This document shows, one piece after another, positions 25,040 through 35,344 of a stretch of 64,000 nucleotides of DNA. Each line of letters opens with the position of its first letter. Within the stretch, counting starts at the first letter, position 1. Source of the DNA: Terriglobia bacterium (GTDB taxonomy: Bacteria > Acidobacteriota > Terriglobia > Bryobacterales > Bryobacteraceae). The stretch spans positions 62,001 to 126,000 of the forward strand of contig JAIQFI010000002.1 of NCBI GenBank assembly GCA_020073345.1, in the 5' to 3' direction. The notes under the pieces are model-generated. The model was not told the DNA's origin, ran no database searches, and saw only the letters and a list, made by a program, of their open reading frames with translations. A program made the translations under genes and the position numbers.

Positions 25040-25498
25040 CTACTTGAAATCGAACCCGAAGCGAAACTGAGAGTAGTTCGCCGAATTCGTTCCGCTGGAA
25101 AAGTGATCGAGAAACTCGAGTTTGATGCCGAAGTGATCCTTGTACCAGTAGTTCACTCCGCCGCCGATGTTCGCGAATTTATGATTGGTGGTAATGGTGA
25201 AGAAATTCGAAGCTCCCGCAGTGGCGAATGGCACCCACGATCCGCTTCGTTTGAAGTGATAATAGCCGTTGATTGACGCGGATCCCAGCACATCCAGACT
25301 CTGGCGGCCCAAAAACCCGATCTCGGCGCCAACGCCGATTCCCTTGGGAAAAACGGCCTCGCCGCCGACCCCCAGGTGTATCGATGCGGCGCTACTGCCG
25401 CCGTCGCTCGCCACGCCCGGCGCCACGAATACATACCCGTGCGATTGCGCCATCATCGCTCCCGCGGTGATCAAAGCAAGAAAAAAGATCCGCGTCAT
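25040..25498 (-). CDS. Small outer-membrane beta-barrel protein
   Basis: A 152-residue protein with a signal peptide (1-18, MTRIFF...MMAQ). The remainder alternates polar and hydrophobic residues in strands (GYYHFKRSGSWVPFATAG, FANIGGGVNYWYKD, YSQFRFGFDFK) and ends in Phe-Lys, close to the terminal aromatic signal of outer-membrane barrels. It is likely a small 8-strand porin-like barrel. Its start overlaps the stop of lpxC by 4 bp, placing it in an envelope operon. Its function is unknown. Confidence 0.72.
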   Translation of the reverse strand: MTRIFFLALITAGAMMAQSHGYVFVAPGVASDGGSSAASIHLGVGGEAVFPKGIGVGAEIGFLGRQSLDVLGSASINGYYHFKRSGSWVPFATAGASNFFTITTNHKFANIGGGVNYWYKDHFGIKLEFLDHFSSGTNSANYSQFRFGFDFK

Positions 25499-26427
25499 GA
25501 CACCAGCGCGTGCGTTACTCGCCCGGCGAGCTGATCGAAGCTGAGGATCTCATACAGCGTCGGATCGTTCATGATGCGGTTGACCAGCGCGAAATGCATG
25601 GCGTGTCCTGCCTTTTCCGCGATCACATGTCCCAGCAGCGGCTTTCCGATCAGCGCCAGATCTCCGATCAAGTCCAGCGCCTTGTGCCGGCAGCATTCAT
25701 CGGGAAAGCGCAGGCCCCCTGCGTTGAGAATGGAGGTGCGGTTGAAACACACCGCGTTGTCGAGCGACGCCCCGCGGATCAATCCCATGTTGCGCATCTG
25801 GTCCAGCTCGTATTCAAAGCCGAACGTCCGCGCCGGTGCGATTTCCGCCGCATAACGCTCCGGCGTTACCTCGATTTCGAGCGTCTGGCGCTCGACTAAG
25901 GGATGCGGGAAATAGACTTCGCAGGTCAGCAGGAAACGGTCCGAGGGCAGAATCGTGATGCGTTTGCCGCCGCCTTCCACTGACACCGGCCGCCGGATGC
26001 GCAGGTAGCGCCGGTGCTTGCGGTATTCGCGGATCCCCGCGCTGCGGATAAGCTCGACGAACGGCTGACCGCTGCCATCCAGAATCGGAACTTCCAGGTT
26101 GTCGATCTCGACGTAGGCGTTGTCCACGCTCATGCTATAGAAAACGCTGAGCAGATGTTCCGTTGTGGAAATCAGGACTCCTTGCCGCATCAGGCTGGTG
26201 GCGTAGCTGACCTTTTGAACATAGCGCCAACTGGCCGGAATCTGGAAACCGCCCAGATCGCTGCGAACAAAGACGATACCGGTGGAAGGGGGCGCCGGGA
26301 GAATCCGGATGCGTACCGGAACGCCCGAATGAAGCCCCATGCCGGAGGCTTCCACGGGCCGTTGGACCGTCGTCTCGAATCTCAGAACCGTGGCTCCAAA
26401 CTGGGCATTACCAAGTACTGACGACAT
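25495..26427 (-). CDS. lpxC: UDP-3-O-acyl-N-acetylglucosamine deacetylase
   Basis: LpxC is the zinc amidase that commits UDP-GlcNAc to lipid A synthesis. The 310-residue protein has VEASGMGLHSG near the start, the zinc ligands in HLL (SVTEHLL-type: STTEHLLSVFY) and in HKALDLIGDLALIG, and the AGHAMHFALV block. This shows that the organism makes lipopolysaccharide. The start at 26427 leaves a short N-terminal extension of about 15 residues; a later start is possible. It is divergent from polA and first in its operon. Confidence 0.94.
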   Translation of the reverse strand: MSSVLGNAQFGATVLRFETTVQRPVEASGMGLHSGVPVRIRILPAPPSTGIVFVRSDLGGFQIPASWRYVQKVSYATSLMRQGVLISTTEHLLSVFYSMSVDNAYVEIDNLEVPILDGSGQPFVELIRSAGIREYRKHRRYLRIRRPVSVEGGGKRITILPSDRFLLTCEVYFPHPLVERQTLEIEVTPERYAAEIAPARTFGFEYELDQMRNMGLIRGASLDNAVCFNRTSILNAGGLRFPDECCRHKALDLIGDLALIGKPLLGHVIAEKAGHAMHFALVNRIMNDPTLYEILSFDQLAGRVTHALVS

Positions 26428-26475
26428 TGTAACAACCAGGAGTACGCTGTCGCTAGCTTTCTGAAAGAAAATGAC

Positions 26476-26503
26476 TTGTTGTCTCCGTACCGTGTCTTAT
26501 AAG
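26476..26503 (+). promoter_or_regulatory. Candidate sigma-70 promoter for polA
   Basis: TTGTTG (26476-26481) and TATAAG (26498-26503) are spaced by 16 bases in the AT-rich divergent gap between lpxC and polA. The start codon lies about 65 bases downstream. This is a pattern match of moderate quality. Confidence 0.3.
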
Positions 26504-26568
26504 CCACACTCCTAGTATTTTTGTGGCAAATTCGCAATTTTCGGGGAGCCTCATATACCATAAGGGAG

Positions 26569-29082
26569 GTGCCGCGTCTCTTCCTGATTGATTCCTTTGG
26601 GTTCATTTTTCGGGCCTATCACGCACGAGCCCGCTCAGGGGCCCCTCCCATGCGCACTGGGGCCGGGTTTTCCACAGAAGCGGTGTATATTTTCCACAAC
26701 ATGGTTCGGAAGCTCAGAACCCAGCACAAGCCCGACTACCTCGCCGCGATATTTGAAAGCGAAGGTCCCACGTTCCGCGATGAGGTCTTCGAAGCGTATA
26801 AAGCCACGCGCACCGAAACTCCCCCCGACCTGCTGGAACAGATTCCTTGGATTCGCAAAATCCTGGAGGCGATGCGGATCCCGGTGCTCGAATATCCGAG
26901 TTTTGAAGCCGACGATGTGATCGGTACGCTCGCCCGCCGCGGCGTGCAGCAGGGCCTGGATGTGGTTATCATTTCCAGCGACAAGGATATGCTGCAGCTG
27001 GTCAACGATCACGTTTGCATGATCAACCCGATGAAGGACGACCTGTGCTACGACGCAGCGGAAACCGAAAAGTACATGGGTGTGCGTCCGGACCAGGTGG
27101 CCGACCTGCTGGCTCTGAAGGGCGATTCGGTGGACAATATCCCGGGCGCTCCTGGCATCGGCGATAAGGGCGCGCGCGATCTGATCACACGGTTCGGCTC
27201 TGTGGAGAACGCCATCGAACACGCGGCCGAAGTGGAGCGCAAGACCTACCGCGAAAGCCTGCAAAACAACCGCGATCAGATTCTGCTGAGCAAGAGGCTC
27301 GCGACCATTCATACGGATGTGCCGGTCGACGTGCAACTAGAGTCCTTGGTGATGCGCGAGATGGATGTCGATGCTCTGCGCGACCTTTACCGCACGCTCG
27401 AGTTCTCGAGTCTGCTGCGCGATCTGGCACCGGCCGCGGCGGCTCCCCAGCAGCGCGATTACCAGCAGTTCGAGTCGAAAGCGGAACTGGACGCGTGGTT
27501 GAAGACACTTCCCGCCGATGCGCCTCTCGCAATCGCCGTGGGTGCGGTGATGGAGCAGCCGGTAATGGGATTCTCAGCGAAGCCCGGGGTGGCGCGCTCC
27601 CTCACTTTGGACAAGATCCCCGAACAGGTTTCCATAGGTCATGATCTCAAGGCCCTGATCCGCCACTTCGGGGAAGCCCCTGGTTTGCGGCACGACGTAA
27701 TGCTTTACGGATTCCTGCTGGCAGCCGATCCGGGCTCCTCGGATCTGGCGAAACTTTCGGAGCGCTACCTCGAACGTCCCCTCGATGCCGATCCCGCCGC
27801 GCAGGCCGACACGATCCTATCGCTGTATCAAACGCTTCGCCCGCAAGTCGAGTCGCAGAACCTCACCGAGGTGTACGAAACCATCGATCTTCCCCTGATT
27901 CGGGTGTTGGCTCGCATGGAGGAGGTCGGGATTCGCGTCGATCCCGCACAGCTCGGCCACATGAGTGGGCGCATGGAAGAGGAGATCGCGCGCCTTTCCG
28001 CGGAAATCTATGCGATCGCCGGCAAAACCTTCAACGTCAGTTCACCGCAGCAACTGGGCAAAGTGTTGTTCGAAGATCTGAACCTGCCCGCGCCCACCAA
28101 GATGGGCAAGGGAAAAGTGATCTCGACCGCCGCCGACGTGCTGGAGGACCTTGCCGAGGAGCATGAGATCGCGAGCAAGGTGCTTGAGCATCGCCAGCTT
28201 TCGAAGCTCAAGGGGACCTACGCCGACGCTCTGCCAGCCCTGATCGATCCGGCCACGGGCCGCGTCCATACCACCTTCAACCAGGCTGGCGCGGCTACCG
28301 GCCGGCTGTCTTCTTCGAATCCCAACCTCCAGAACATCCCGATTCGCACTGAGCTGGGACGCGAGATCCGCGCAGCGTTCGTTCCCGAGCCCGGCTGGAA
28401 GCTGATTGTCGCCGACTATTCGCAGATCGAGCTGCGATTGCTGGCCCACATGTCCCACGATCCGGTGCTCATGGAAGCGTTTCGCAACGGCGAGGATATT
28501 CACACGCGCACCGCAGCCGAGGTCCTCGGGATTCCGCCGCTGATGATCACGCCCGAGCAGCGCCGCAACGCGAAGGCCGTCAACTTCGGGATCGTGTACG
28601 GGCAGACGCCGTTTGGATTGTCGAAGCAGCTGGGGATCGATCGGAAGGAAGCAGAGCTGTACATCCGCGCCTACTTCGAGCGCTATGCGGGCGTGCGCCG
28701 GTTCATCGACAGCACCGTCGCAGAAGTCCGTCGCACTGGTATGGCGGTCAGTCTCTTCGGCCGTCGGCGCCCAATCCCTGATATGAACAGCCGCAACGTG
28801 GCTGCCCGCAACTTCGCCGAGCGTACCGCGGTCAATACTCCCCTGCAGGGCACCGCGGCGGATATGATTAAGCTGGCGATGATCCGGATCGCGGAAAAAC
28901 TTCGGGGCAGGGAAACGCGGATGCTGCTGCAGGTTCACGACGAGCTGGTGTTCGAAGCTCCGCCCGGCGAAGTGGACCAGATCCGCGCCATGGTGAAAAC
29001 CGAGATGGAGAGCGTGCGCAAACTCGACGTCCCCATGGTGGTGGACGTCGGCGTGGGCAACAATTGGCGGGACGCCAAGTAG
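26569..29082 (+). CDS. polA: DNA polymerase I
   Basis: About 837 residues with three regions. A 5'-3' exonuclease (about 1-290) starts PRLFLIDSFGFIFRAYHA and has SSDKDMLQLV and GDSVDNIPGAPGIG. A degenerate 3'-5' exonuclease domain covers about 300-450. The polymerase spans about 480-837, with VADYSQIELRLLAH (motif A), RRNAKAVNFGIVYG (motif B) and QVHDELVFE (motif C). The proofreading Asp/Glu motif is replaced by LAIAVGAV, so proofreading is probably lost, as in Taq polymerase. Start choice: GTG at 26569 gives the family N-terminus; a TTG at 26521 would add 16 residues. GT39 follows by 4 bases. Confidence 0.95.
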   Translation: MPRLFLIDSFGFIFRAYHARARSGAPPMRTGAGFSTEAVYIFHNMVRKLRTQHKPDYLAAIFESEGPTFRDEVFEAYKATRTETPPDLLEQIPWIRKILEAMRIPVLEYPSFEADDVIGTLARRGVQQGLDVVIISSDKDMLQLVNDHVCMINPMKDDLCYDAAETEKYMGVRPDQVADLLALKGDSVDNIPGAPGIGDKGARDLITRFGSVENAIEHAAEVERKTYRESLQNNRDQILLSKRLATIHTDVPVDVQLESLVMREMDVDALRDLYRTLEFSSLLRDLAPAAAAPQQRDYQQFESKAELDAWLKTLPADAPLAIAVGAVMEQPVMGFSAKPGVARSLTLDKIPEQVSIGHDLKALIRHFGEAPGLRHDVMLYGFLLAADPGSSDLAKLSERYLERPLDADPAAQADTILSLYQTLRPQVESQNLTEVYETIDLPLIRVLARMEEVGIRVDPAQLGHMSGRMEEEIARLSAEIYAIAGKTFNVSSPQQLGKVLFEDLNLPAPTKMGKGKVISTAADVLEDLAEEHEIASKVLEHRQLSKLKGTYADALPALIDPATGRVHTTFNQAGAATGRLSSSNPNLQNIPIRTELGREIRAAFVPEPGWKLIVADYSQIELRLLAHMSHDPVLMEAFRNGEDIHTRTAAEVLGIPPLMITPEQRRNAKAVNFGIVYGQTPFGLSKQLGIDRKEAELYIRAYFERYAGVRRFIDSTVAEVRRTGMAVSLFGRRRPIPDMNSRNVAARNFAERTAVNTPLQGTAADMIKLAMIRIAEKLRGRETRMLLQVHDELVFEAPPGEVDQIRAMVKTEMESVRKLDVPMVVDVGVGNNWRDAK

Positions 29083-29086
29083 CGGG

Positions 29087-30400
29087 ATGGGACTGCTCCG
29101 ATCCCGTGGCGCTCTGTATCTCTTTCTCGGCCTGTACGCCATCACCCTCATCTTATTAATCCCCGTCAAGTCTCTTTGGGTGGACGAGATCATCGATCTG
29201 AACGGAGTCCGCAATGCCGATTTACGAGGTGTGCTCGCATTTGTCCCTGGTAACGCCGGAGGAGTGCCGCTCGGATATCTGGTCGACTTCTGGATGATCC
29301 GGGTTTTCGGTTATTCCGAGTTCGCGGTCCGGCTGCCGAGTGTTCTGTTCACCGTTTTGACGTGCCTGGCGGTGTATATTCTCGCGTGGCAAGCCGATTT
29401 GCGCGCGCCACTGCTGGCGGCTGTCCTGTACGCCGTCTCGCCACTGACCATACGATACGCGCTGGAGGCAAGACCGTACGCGCAGGCCGCGTGCTGGAGC
29501 GCGTTCTCCACGGTCGTGTTTCTCTCAATGGTTCGCAAGCCGACGCCCTGGAAAGCGGCCAGATATGCGGCGCTGGTCGCGCTCGGCTTGTTCACGCAGC
29601 CGTACAGCATCTTTGCTCCGATCGCGCACCTCATCTGGGTCACCTTCGTGAAAAGGAACGCCCGAGCAATTTGGTTTGCGGGAACTGCCGTCGCGGGGGC
29701 GTCGCTCGCGTTTCTTCCGTGGTACCTCAGGGCCCACGCGGCCTGGCAGGGCGCCGTAAGTTCGGGCGTGCGGTTTTTCGTCACGGGCAAGGATCTCCTG
29801 GTGATTCCCCACGAACTGATGGGCACTGGTTACGCCGGCGCCGCCCTCACCGCAATCGCCATCGTAGCGGCCCTGGCGTGGTCACCATGGAAAGGAGAAG
29901 AGAAGATCTTTTGGATCACCTATATGGCGATTCCTCTACTTCTGGTGCCGGCGGCGGATTCTTACTTTGGCTATTTTCTGGCCGCCCGGCAAATAATCTT
30001 CGCTTTGGTTCCAATCAGCGTTCTGCTGGTCGCGTGCATGGAAATACGATGGGCATGGCTCGTTCCCGCCGCGCTACTTGTCGCCATGGTTTATGGAGAC
30101 GTCCGCTGGACCCGGCGGCCGGGCGAAGGCTGGCAGGCCGCCGCGTCCCAGTTGAAGGAGGCCGACTGCTCGATCTTCGTTCCCGGTGGCGCGAGGACCA
30201 TGTACCTCTTCTTCGAGCCGCAACTCCGCGTCTGCGATGAAAATAAGTTAACAACCATCGGGACTGTCGCTCTGGCGCTTAGTCCCGATCAGTACGAAGA
30301 CGTGTATGCTGACGCTCGCCAGAAGCTCTACCGGGCGGGATTCCGGAAGATGTCCGACGTGCGCGCCGCCAATCCGCGCATCGAATTGTATCGGCGCTGA
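29087..30400 (+). CDS. GT39-like integral membrane glycosyltransferase
   Basis: A 437-residue protein with about ten membrane helices and the early SLWVDEI motif, whose acidic pair lies in the first periplasmic loop, as in ArnT/PMT-type GT-C transferases. YALEARPYA also fits this fold. These enzymes use polyprenyl-phosphate sugars to glycosylate lipids or proteins outside the membrane. It follows polA closely and precedes the cytochrome-HhH gene; functional coupling to polA is unlikely. The acceptor is unknown. Confidence 0.82.
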   Translation: MGLLRSRGALYLFLGLYAITLILLIPVKSLWVDEIIDLNGVRNADLRGVLAFVPGNAGGVPLGYLVDFWMIRVFGYSEFAVRLPSVLFTVLTCLAVYILAWQADLRAPLLAAVLYAVSPLTIRYALEARPYAQAACWSAFSTVVFLSMVRKPTPWKAARYAALVALGLFTQPYSIFAPIAHLIWVTFVKRNARAIWFAGTAVAGASLAFLPWYLRAHAAWQGAVSSGVRFFVTGKDLLVIPHELMGTGYAGAALTAIAIVAALAWSPWKGEEKIFWITYMAIPLLLVPAADSYFGYFLAARQIIFALVPISVLLVACMEIRWAWLVPAALLVAMVYGDVRWTRRPGEGWQAAASQLKEADCSIFVPGGARTMYLFFEPQLRVCDENKLTTIGTVALALSPDQYEDVYADARQKLYRAGFRKMSDVRAANPRIELYRR

Positions 30401-30442
30401 GGTTATTTGAGCCCGGATCGGAGTTCGGTTTATCATATAGGC

Positions 30443-30889
30443 ATGAAGAGTTCGCTTGTTCTGGCGTCAGCTGTCTTTCTTTCCCTCGTCTCCGTGCATG
30501 CTCAGGGTCTCCCCGAAGGCACCGGCAAGAGTGTTTTTGAGAACACCTGCGGAGGGTGTCATGGTGCTGATATCGTCATCGGGCAGACCGGTACACGCGA
30601 TGTCTGGCAGGATACCGTCGATTCTATGCGCGGCCGCGGGGCCCTCGGGAGCGACGACGATTTCAAGATCATCGTCAATTACCTGACGGTGTATTTCGGT
30701 GTGCCCGTGAACGTGAATTCGGCTCCGGCGAAGGAACTTGTGGACAACCTGAACCTTACCAGCGCCGAAGCCGATGCGATCGTCAAGGCTCGCACCGCCG
30801 CCAAGATTAAGGATTACGCCGAACTCTCGAAGGTACAGGGCCTCGACATCAAGAAGCTCGATCCCATTAAGAGCCGGATCAAGTTCTAA
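30443..30889 (+). CDS. Secreted c-type cytochrome-HhH fusion protein
   Basis: A 148-residue exported protein (signal about 1-21, ending VHAQ). Residues 24-88 form a short cytochrome c-like domain with one heme site, CGGCH (CxxCH). Residues 92-148 form a ComEA-like helix-hairpin-helix: VNVNSAPAKELVDNLNLT, then AIVKARTAAKIKDYAELSKVQG. HhH units of this type bind DNA in ComEA. The fusion of a heme domain and a DNA-binding-like domain outside the cytoplasm is unusual. The distal heme ligand is probably Met69 (SMRGRG). The gene's end overlaps convergent mfd by 11 bp. Confidence 0.82.
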   Translation: MKSSLVLASAVFLSLVSVHAQGLPEGTGKSVFENTCGGCHGADIVIGQTGTRDVWQDTVDSMRGRGALGSDDDFKIIVNYLTVYFGVPVNVNSAPAKELVDNLNLTSAEADAIVKARTAAKIKDYAELSKVQGLDIKKLDPIKSRIKF

Positions 30890-33800
30890 CGAGATCCTTT
30901 AAAGATCCATCCAGATAGTCAAGCAGCGCAGCCGCGCCATCGCCTCCGGATTGCGGCAATGGAAGGCGCAGAACCCCCGCCGGCGTGAACTGCGCGCCTT
31001 GCCGCGACGAAACCAGAGTCATCAGGCGCGCAGGCTCGATCTTTGAGCCCGGATGGAACTTGATGTTTAACGCTCCACCACGCCGATCGATAGCTTCAAT
31101 TCCAATTTGCTGTGCCGTGCTCTTGAGCAGTGCAAACCGCAGCAACGTCTCTACGTCGCTGGGCAACGGCCCGAAGCGATCCCCCAGATCTGCCCGCATG
31201 GCCTCGGCCTGAGCCGCATCCTTCACGTCGGCGATGCGCTTGTAGGCGCGCAGCCGCTGGTGCTCGTCGGCGATGTATTCGGGCGGGATGCGAATGTCGA
31301 GCCCCAGGTTCAGTGCAGAGTGGACTTCGAGCGGCGACTCCTCGCCCTTCAGCTCCCGAATGGTTTCTTCCAGCAGCCGCACGTAGGTATCGAATCCTAC
31401 GGCCGCGATGTGACCGTGCTGCTCGCCGCCCAGCAGGTTGCCCGCGCCGCGCAGCTCCAAGTCCAAAGCGGCGATCTTGAAACCGGCGCCGAGGTCGGAG
31501 AACTCGCGCAGCGCCGCCAGGCGTTTGCGGGCGATTTCGGACAGCTCGGTGTCGGCGGGGACCAGCAGATACGCATACGCGCGCCGGTTCGAGCGCCCCA
31601 CGCGACCTCGCAACTGATACAGCTCCGAGAGGCCGTGGCGTTCGGCGTGATCGATGATCATGGTGTTCGCCAGGGGAATATCCAGGCCGTTTTCGACGAT
31701 GGTGGTCGAGACGAATACGTCGTATTCGTGGCGCATGAAGCCGAGCAGCACGCGCTCCAGTTCCGCCTCGCCCATTTGTCCGTGGCCGACGCCGATGCGG
31801 GCTTGCGGCACCAGTTCCTGGATCCACGCGGCGCGCGTGAAGATGGAATCGATCCGGTTGTGGACGAAGTAAACCTGCCCGCCGCGGCTCAGCTCCTGCT
31901 CGATCGCGGTCTTGACCAGCTCGGGATTGAAATGCGCCACCACCGTGTGGATCGCCAGGCGGTCTTTCGGCGGCGTTTCGATCACGCTCATGTCGCGAAT
32001 ACCTAGCAGCGACATATGCAGCGTGCGCGGAATCGGCGTGGCGCTCATGCTCAGCACGTGGACCTTGGTGGTCATCTGCTTGAGACGCTCTTTGTGGCGG
32101 ACGCCGAAGCGCTGTTCTTCATCCACCACCAGCAGGCCCAGGTCGCGGAACACGACATCCTGCGAGAAGAGGCGATGTGTTCCCACGGCGATATCGATGC
32201 GCCCGTCGGCCAGCTCTTCGATCGACTTCTTCAACTCCTTGGCGGGCCGCAGGCGCGAGAACATTTCGATGCGCACCGGAAACGCCGCGAAGCGCCGCTT
32301 GAACGTCTCGAAATGCTGGAACGCCAGTACCGTCGTGGGCGCGAGGACGGCCACCTGTTTCCCGTCGCCCAGCGCTTTGAACGCCGCCCGCATGGCGACT
32401 TCGGTCTTGCCGAATCCGACATCGCCGCATAACAGTCGGTCCATGGGATGCGGCGATTCCAGGTCGCGCTTGATTTCCTTGGTGGCGCTGAGCTGGTCCT
32501 TGGTTTCGGTGAATTCGAAGGCGTCTTCAAATTCGCGCTGCCAGTTGGAATCGGGCGACAATGCGAAGCCCTCGGCCATGCGGCGTTGGGCGTAGAGCTT
32601 GAGAAGCTCGTCCGCCATGTCGCGCATCTTCGCCTTAACGCGGGATTTTCGCGCGGTCCAAGACGCTCCACCGAGCTTATCGAGCGGCGGCGGGGAATCG
32701 CCGCCACCCCGGTATTTCTCCACCAGATCCATGCGCGTGAGCGGAACGTACAGCTTAGCCTCGCCGGCATATTCCAGCAGCATGAAATCGCCCTTTTGCT
32801 CGCCCTGGGCGATTTCGCGAATGCCGAGAAATTTTCCGACGCCGTGGGTGGCGTGCACCACGAAGTCCCCCGGCTTCAAATCGGCCAGGTCGGCTGCGAA
32901 CGCGGCCATCTGGCTTTTGTTGGGTCCCGGCTGGGCGACCAATTCGGACGTACCGAACAAATCCTCGGATCCGATGAAGGCGATGGCGGATTCCGGAAAA
33001 ACCACGCCCCGGCGGACCAGCCCTTTCACGAGGTATGTGCTCGCGACCGGTCCCGCGAGATAAGAGCGTTCCGCCAAATACGGAGACGCGGCTTCGTTCG
33101 GCGCAAGCCCCAGTTGGAAGGGAACGGAGTATTCGCGCAGAATGTCGGCCAGGCGCTCCAGCTCTCCGTTAGACGGCGCAAAAAATGCTACGCGCGTTCC
33201 TCGCTCCACCAGATTCTTGGCTTCGGCGACAGCCACCTGCATGTTCCCTTGGAACGCGAGAGACGGTCTGGTAGCGATATGAGGGGTTTCAACGCCCAAG
33301 TGGAGCTCACGCAGGTTCACGATCGGACCAGGGAGCGTCTTCTCAAAGGCCGGCCAATCGAAAAAGTTCGCCGCGGCGAGCTCGGCTGATTCCGGATGTT
33401 CTGCCCTCAATTGATTCAGGCGCTTCCACAAGCGTTCGGAGGCGGAGTGGATATCCTCGGGCTCGTCGAGAATAACGACGGGGTTGCGAGCCAGGGCCAG
33501 CAGCGAGTGCTGGCGCGGTTCCTCCGCTGCCGCCGCGAACTCCCAGCCGGGAAACACCTCGCTATGGCGGGGCTGCTCGAGCAGCGGCAGGATCTCGGCC
33601 TCGGAAACCTTAAGAATCGACCTCTGGCTTTCAACATCAAACCGGCGAATCGACTCGACGTCGTCCCCGAAGAATTCGATGCGTAAAGGGCGCTCGCTTT
33701 CGGCGCCGAACACATCCAGGATCCCGCCCCGGATGGAATACTCGCCGACCATTTCCACCGGATCGCGCCGCTCATATCCAATCGACCGGAGGTGGGCTTC

Positions 33801-34310
33801 GATGGTATCGAGGGGCAGTTCTTCGCCGGTGCGGATGGCCAACGCCAGCCGCCGGTAATACTCGGCATCGTGCGTGCGCAGCAGGGCCGATGCGGCCGGA
33901 GTGATGGTAATGGGCGCAGTGCCGGCCGCCATCCGCCAGAGTCCGATGGCCCGCTGTTCGCTGATTTCGGTATGGGGAGAGAGCCGCTGGCCAGGCAGTA
34001 CGTCGAGTGCGGGGAGCAGGCTCGGGCGTCCCACCTCCGGCCGCCCGATCAGCAGATCGAAAAATGTGCCTGTCAGCTCTGCCAGCACTTCGGCGCGCTG
34101 GTTCCCATCGGCGACTACGATCAGCGGCCGCTCGGTTACCTGCCACAGCAGGACCGCGTACAGGGCCTTGGCCGTGGGCGTCAGGCCCGCCAGCGAAAAC
34201 GGCCCGGATTCATGCCGCAGAATGGACGAAACCAGGTGCTGGAAAGCCTCCTGGCGGCCGAGGGTCTGGAAGAGGTCGCGAACGGAGGGGTGGGTCACGC
34301 GCAGTTTCAT
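30879..34310 (-). CDS. mfd: Transcription-repair coupling factor
   Basis: Mfd removes stalled RNA polymerase at lesions and recruits UvrA. The 1143-residue protein carries an N-terminal UvrB-like module, the CarD-like RNA polymerase interaction domain (from [19 protein letters not shown]), and an SF2 translocase with [11 protein letters not shown] (Walker A) and VVDEEQRFG (DExx). A C-terminal TRCF domain completes it. The start at 34310 ([14 protein letters not shown]) is chosen; extension to 34634 would run through the divergent gene at 34344. It sits opposite that small gene across a 33-base gap. Confidence 0.95.
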   Translation of the reverse strand: MKLRVTHPSVRDLFQTLGRQEAFQHLVSSILRHESGPFSLAGLTPTAKALYAVLLWQVTERPLIVVADGNQRAEVLAELTGTFFDLLIGRPEVGRPSLLPALDVLPGQRLSPHTEISEQRAIGLWRMAAGTAPITITPAASALLRTHDAEYYRRLALAIRTGEELPLDTIEAHLRSIGYERRDPVEMVGEYSIRGGILDVFGAESERPLRIEFFGDDVESIRRFDVESQRSILKVSEAEILPLLEQPRHSEVFPGWEFAAAAEEPRQHSLLALARNPVVILDEPEDIHSASERLWKRLNQLRAEHPESAELAAANFFDWPAFEKTLPGPIVNLRELHLGVETPHIATRPSLAFQGNMQVAVAEAKNLVERGTRVAFFAPSNGELERLADILREYSVPFQLGLAPNEAASPYLAERSYLAGPVASTYLVKGLVRRGVVFPESAIAFIGSEDLFGTSELVAQPGPNKSQMAAFAADLADLKPGDFVVHATHGVGKFLGIREIAQGEQKGDFMLLEYAGEAKLYVPLTRMDLVEKYRGGGDSPPPLDKLGGASWTARKSRVKAKMRDMADELLKLYAQRRMAEGFALSPDSNWQREFEDAFEFTETKDQLSATKEIKRDLESPHPMDRLLCGDVGFGKTEVAMRAAFKALGDGKQVAVLAPTTVLAFQHFETFKRRFAAFPVRIEMFSRLRPAKELKKSIEELADGRIDIAVGTHRLFSQDVVFRDLGLLVVDEEQRFGVRHKERLKQMTTKVHVLSMSATPIPRTLHMSLLGIRDMSVIETPPKDRLAIHTVVAHFNPELVKTAIEQELSRGGQVYFVHNRIDSIFTRAAWIQELVPQARIGVGHGQMGEAELERVLLGFMRHEYDVFVSTTIVENGLDIPLANTMIIDHAERHGLSELYQLRGRVGRSNRRAYAYLLVPADTELSEIARKRLAALREFSDLGAGFKIAALDLELRGAGNLLGGEQHGHIAAVGFDTYVRLLEETIRELKGEESPLEVHSALNLGLDIRIPPEYIADEHQRLRAYKRIADVKDAAQAEAMRADLGDRFGPLPSDVETLLRFALLKSTAQQIGIEAIDRRGGALNIKFHPGSKIEPARLMTLVSSRQGAQFTPAGVLRLPLPQSGGDGAAALLDYLDGSLKDLVRT

Positions 34311-34343
34311 TGTACTGGCTGTCTGGCTGTACAATGGAGCCAG

Positions 34344-34703
34344 ATGTTCCGGCCGCATCAGAACCTGAGCGACGAGATCAATCGCAACATCATCCGCAGT
34401 GAAATCGAGGGTGGTGTCTACCTGCGAGACCTGCCGGAAGCCGCCAAACTGGAAGTACAGACTCGGAACCGTTATTACACCATCGTGCCGCGCCGGGACG
34501 GATCGGCCTGGATCTGGGGCCATCCGGAATTCTGCCCGGAACCCGTTCTGGTGCAGATATCGGGATCCAACTGGGGCGGCTCGATGCTCAAGACGGCGTA
34601 TCTGGGTCGCGGAATGCACATGGAGTTTCGCCACCCCGACTACGAAGGTCCGATCATCACCTCGGCGATCGTGGATATCCGCGTCTTATCCGAAGCGGCC
34701 TAG
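34344..34703 (+). CDS. Conserved-looking hypothetical protein
   Basis: A 119-residue soluble protein that I do not assign to a family. It has a compact beta-rich middle ([37 protein letters not shown]) and ends with [18 protein letters not shown] site lies six bases before the ATG. It is divergent from mfd with a very short gap and overlaps the convergent HAD phosphatase by 4 bp. The good start signal and sound composition support a real gene. Confidence 0.7.
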   Translation: MFRPHQNLSDEINRNIIRSEIEGGVYLRDLPEAAKLEVQTRNRYYTIVPRRDGSAWIWGHPEFCPEPVLVQISGSNWGGSMLKTAYLGRGMHMEFRHPDYEGPIITSAIVDIRVLSEAA

Positions 34704-35344
34704 CGCCTTTTCCCAATCAATTCCCGCATATCGTCGATCAGGAAATCCGGAGGCGATTGGGCGAAGGTCTCGGGTTGAAACCCCCAGCGCACGCCGCAGG
34801 CCCGGGTGCCCGCATTGCGCGCCGTCTGCACATCCACGGCGCTGTCGCCGACCATTACCGTGCGGTCGCGGCCGGCGCGGGATTCGGCGATCAAAGCCTC
34901 CAGCCCCATCGGATGCGGCTTCTTCTCCGGAAAACTGTTCCCGCCGTATACCCGGAAGAAATGCAGATCGAGCTGCAATCCCTCGAGCATCTGCAGAGTG
35001 AAACGAATCGGCTTGTTGGTCAGCACCGCCAATGGGACTCCCGTGCCGTGCAACTGGTCGAGCGCTTCTCGAACGCCTGGATACAACCGGGTCGAATCCA
35101 GCATGTGCTCGCGGTAATACTCGAGAAAGTACTGGAGACCCCGTGACCAGTCTTCCTCGCCGGCATCGGGCAGCGCGCGCTGCACCAGCACCGGCGCGCC
35201 ATTGCCGACGTACCGGGACACATTTTCCGGCGGAAGCGGCCCCAGGCCCATCCAGGCGCGGGTGGCGTTGACCGCTTCGGTTAGGTCGCGCTGGGAATCG
35301 ACCAGCGTGCCGTCCAGATCGAAGACCAACAAATCGCCACTCAC
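34700..35344 (-). CDS. gph: HAD-family phosphatase, phosphoglycolate phosphatase-like
   Basis: A 214-residue HAD hydrolase. Motif I is [10 protein letters not shown] (nucleophile Asp9), motif II is AVLTNKP, and motifs III/IV are KKPHPMG and [17 protein letters not shown] helical cap lies between motifs I and II, as in the Gph/PGP subclass. It would dephosphorylate 2-phosphoglycolate arising from DNA repair or oxygenation, but other small phosphates are possible. It is the last gene of the purC-cvpA-gph unit, overlapping cvpA by 4 bp. Confidence 0.85.
   Translation of the reverse strand: MSGDLLVFDLDGTLVDSQRDLTEAVNATRAWMGLGPLPPENVSRYVGNGAPVLVQRALPDAGEEDWSRGLQYFLEYYREHMLDSTRLYPGVREALDQLHGTGVPLAVLTNKPIRFTLQMLEGLQLDLHFFRVYGGNSFPEKKPHPMGLEALIAESRAGRDRTVMVGDSAVDVQTARNAGTRACGVRWGFQPETFAQSPPDFLIDDMRELIGKRR

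Noticed and set aside
28042-29214. 390-codon minus-strand frame opposite polA
   Set aside because: Typical high-GC antisense shadow; polA has all family motifs on the other strand.
34311-34634. 108-residue N-terminal extension of mfd
   Set aside because: It runs through the divergent gene at 34344, which has its own ribosome-binding site, and does not look like Mfd.
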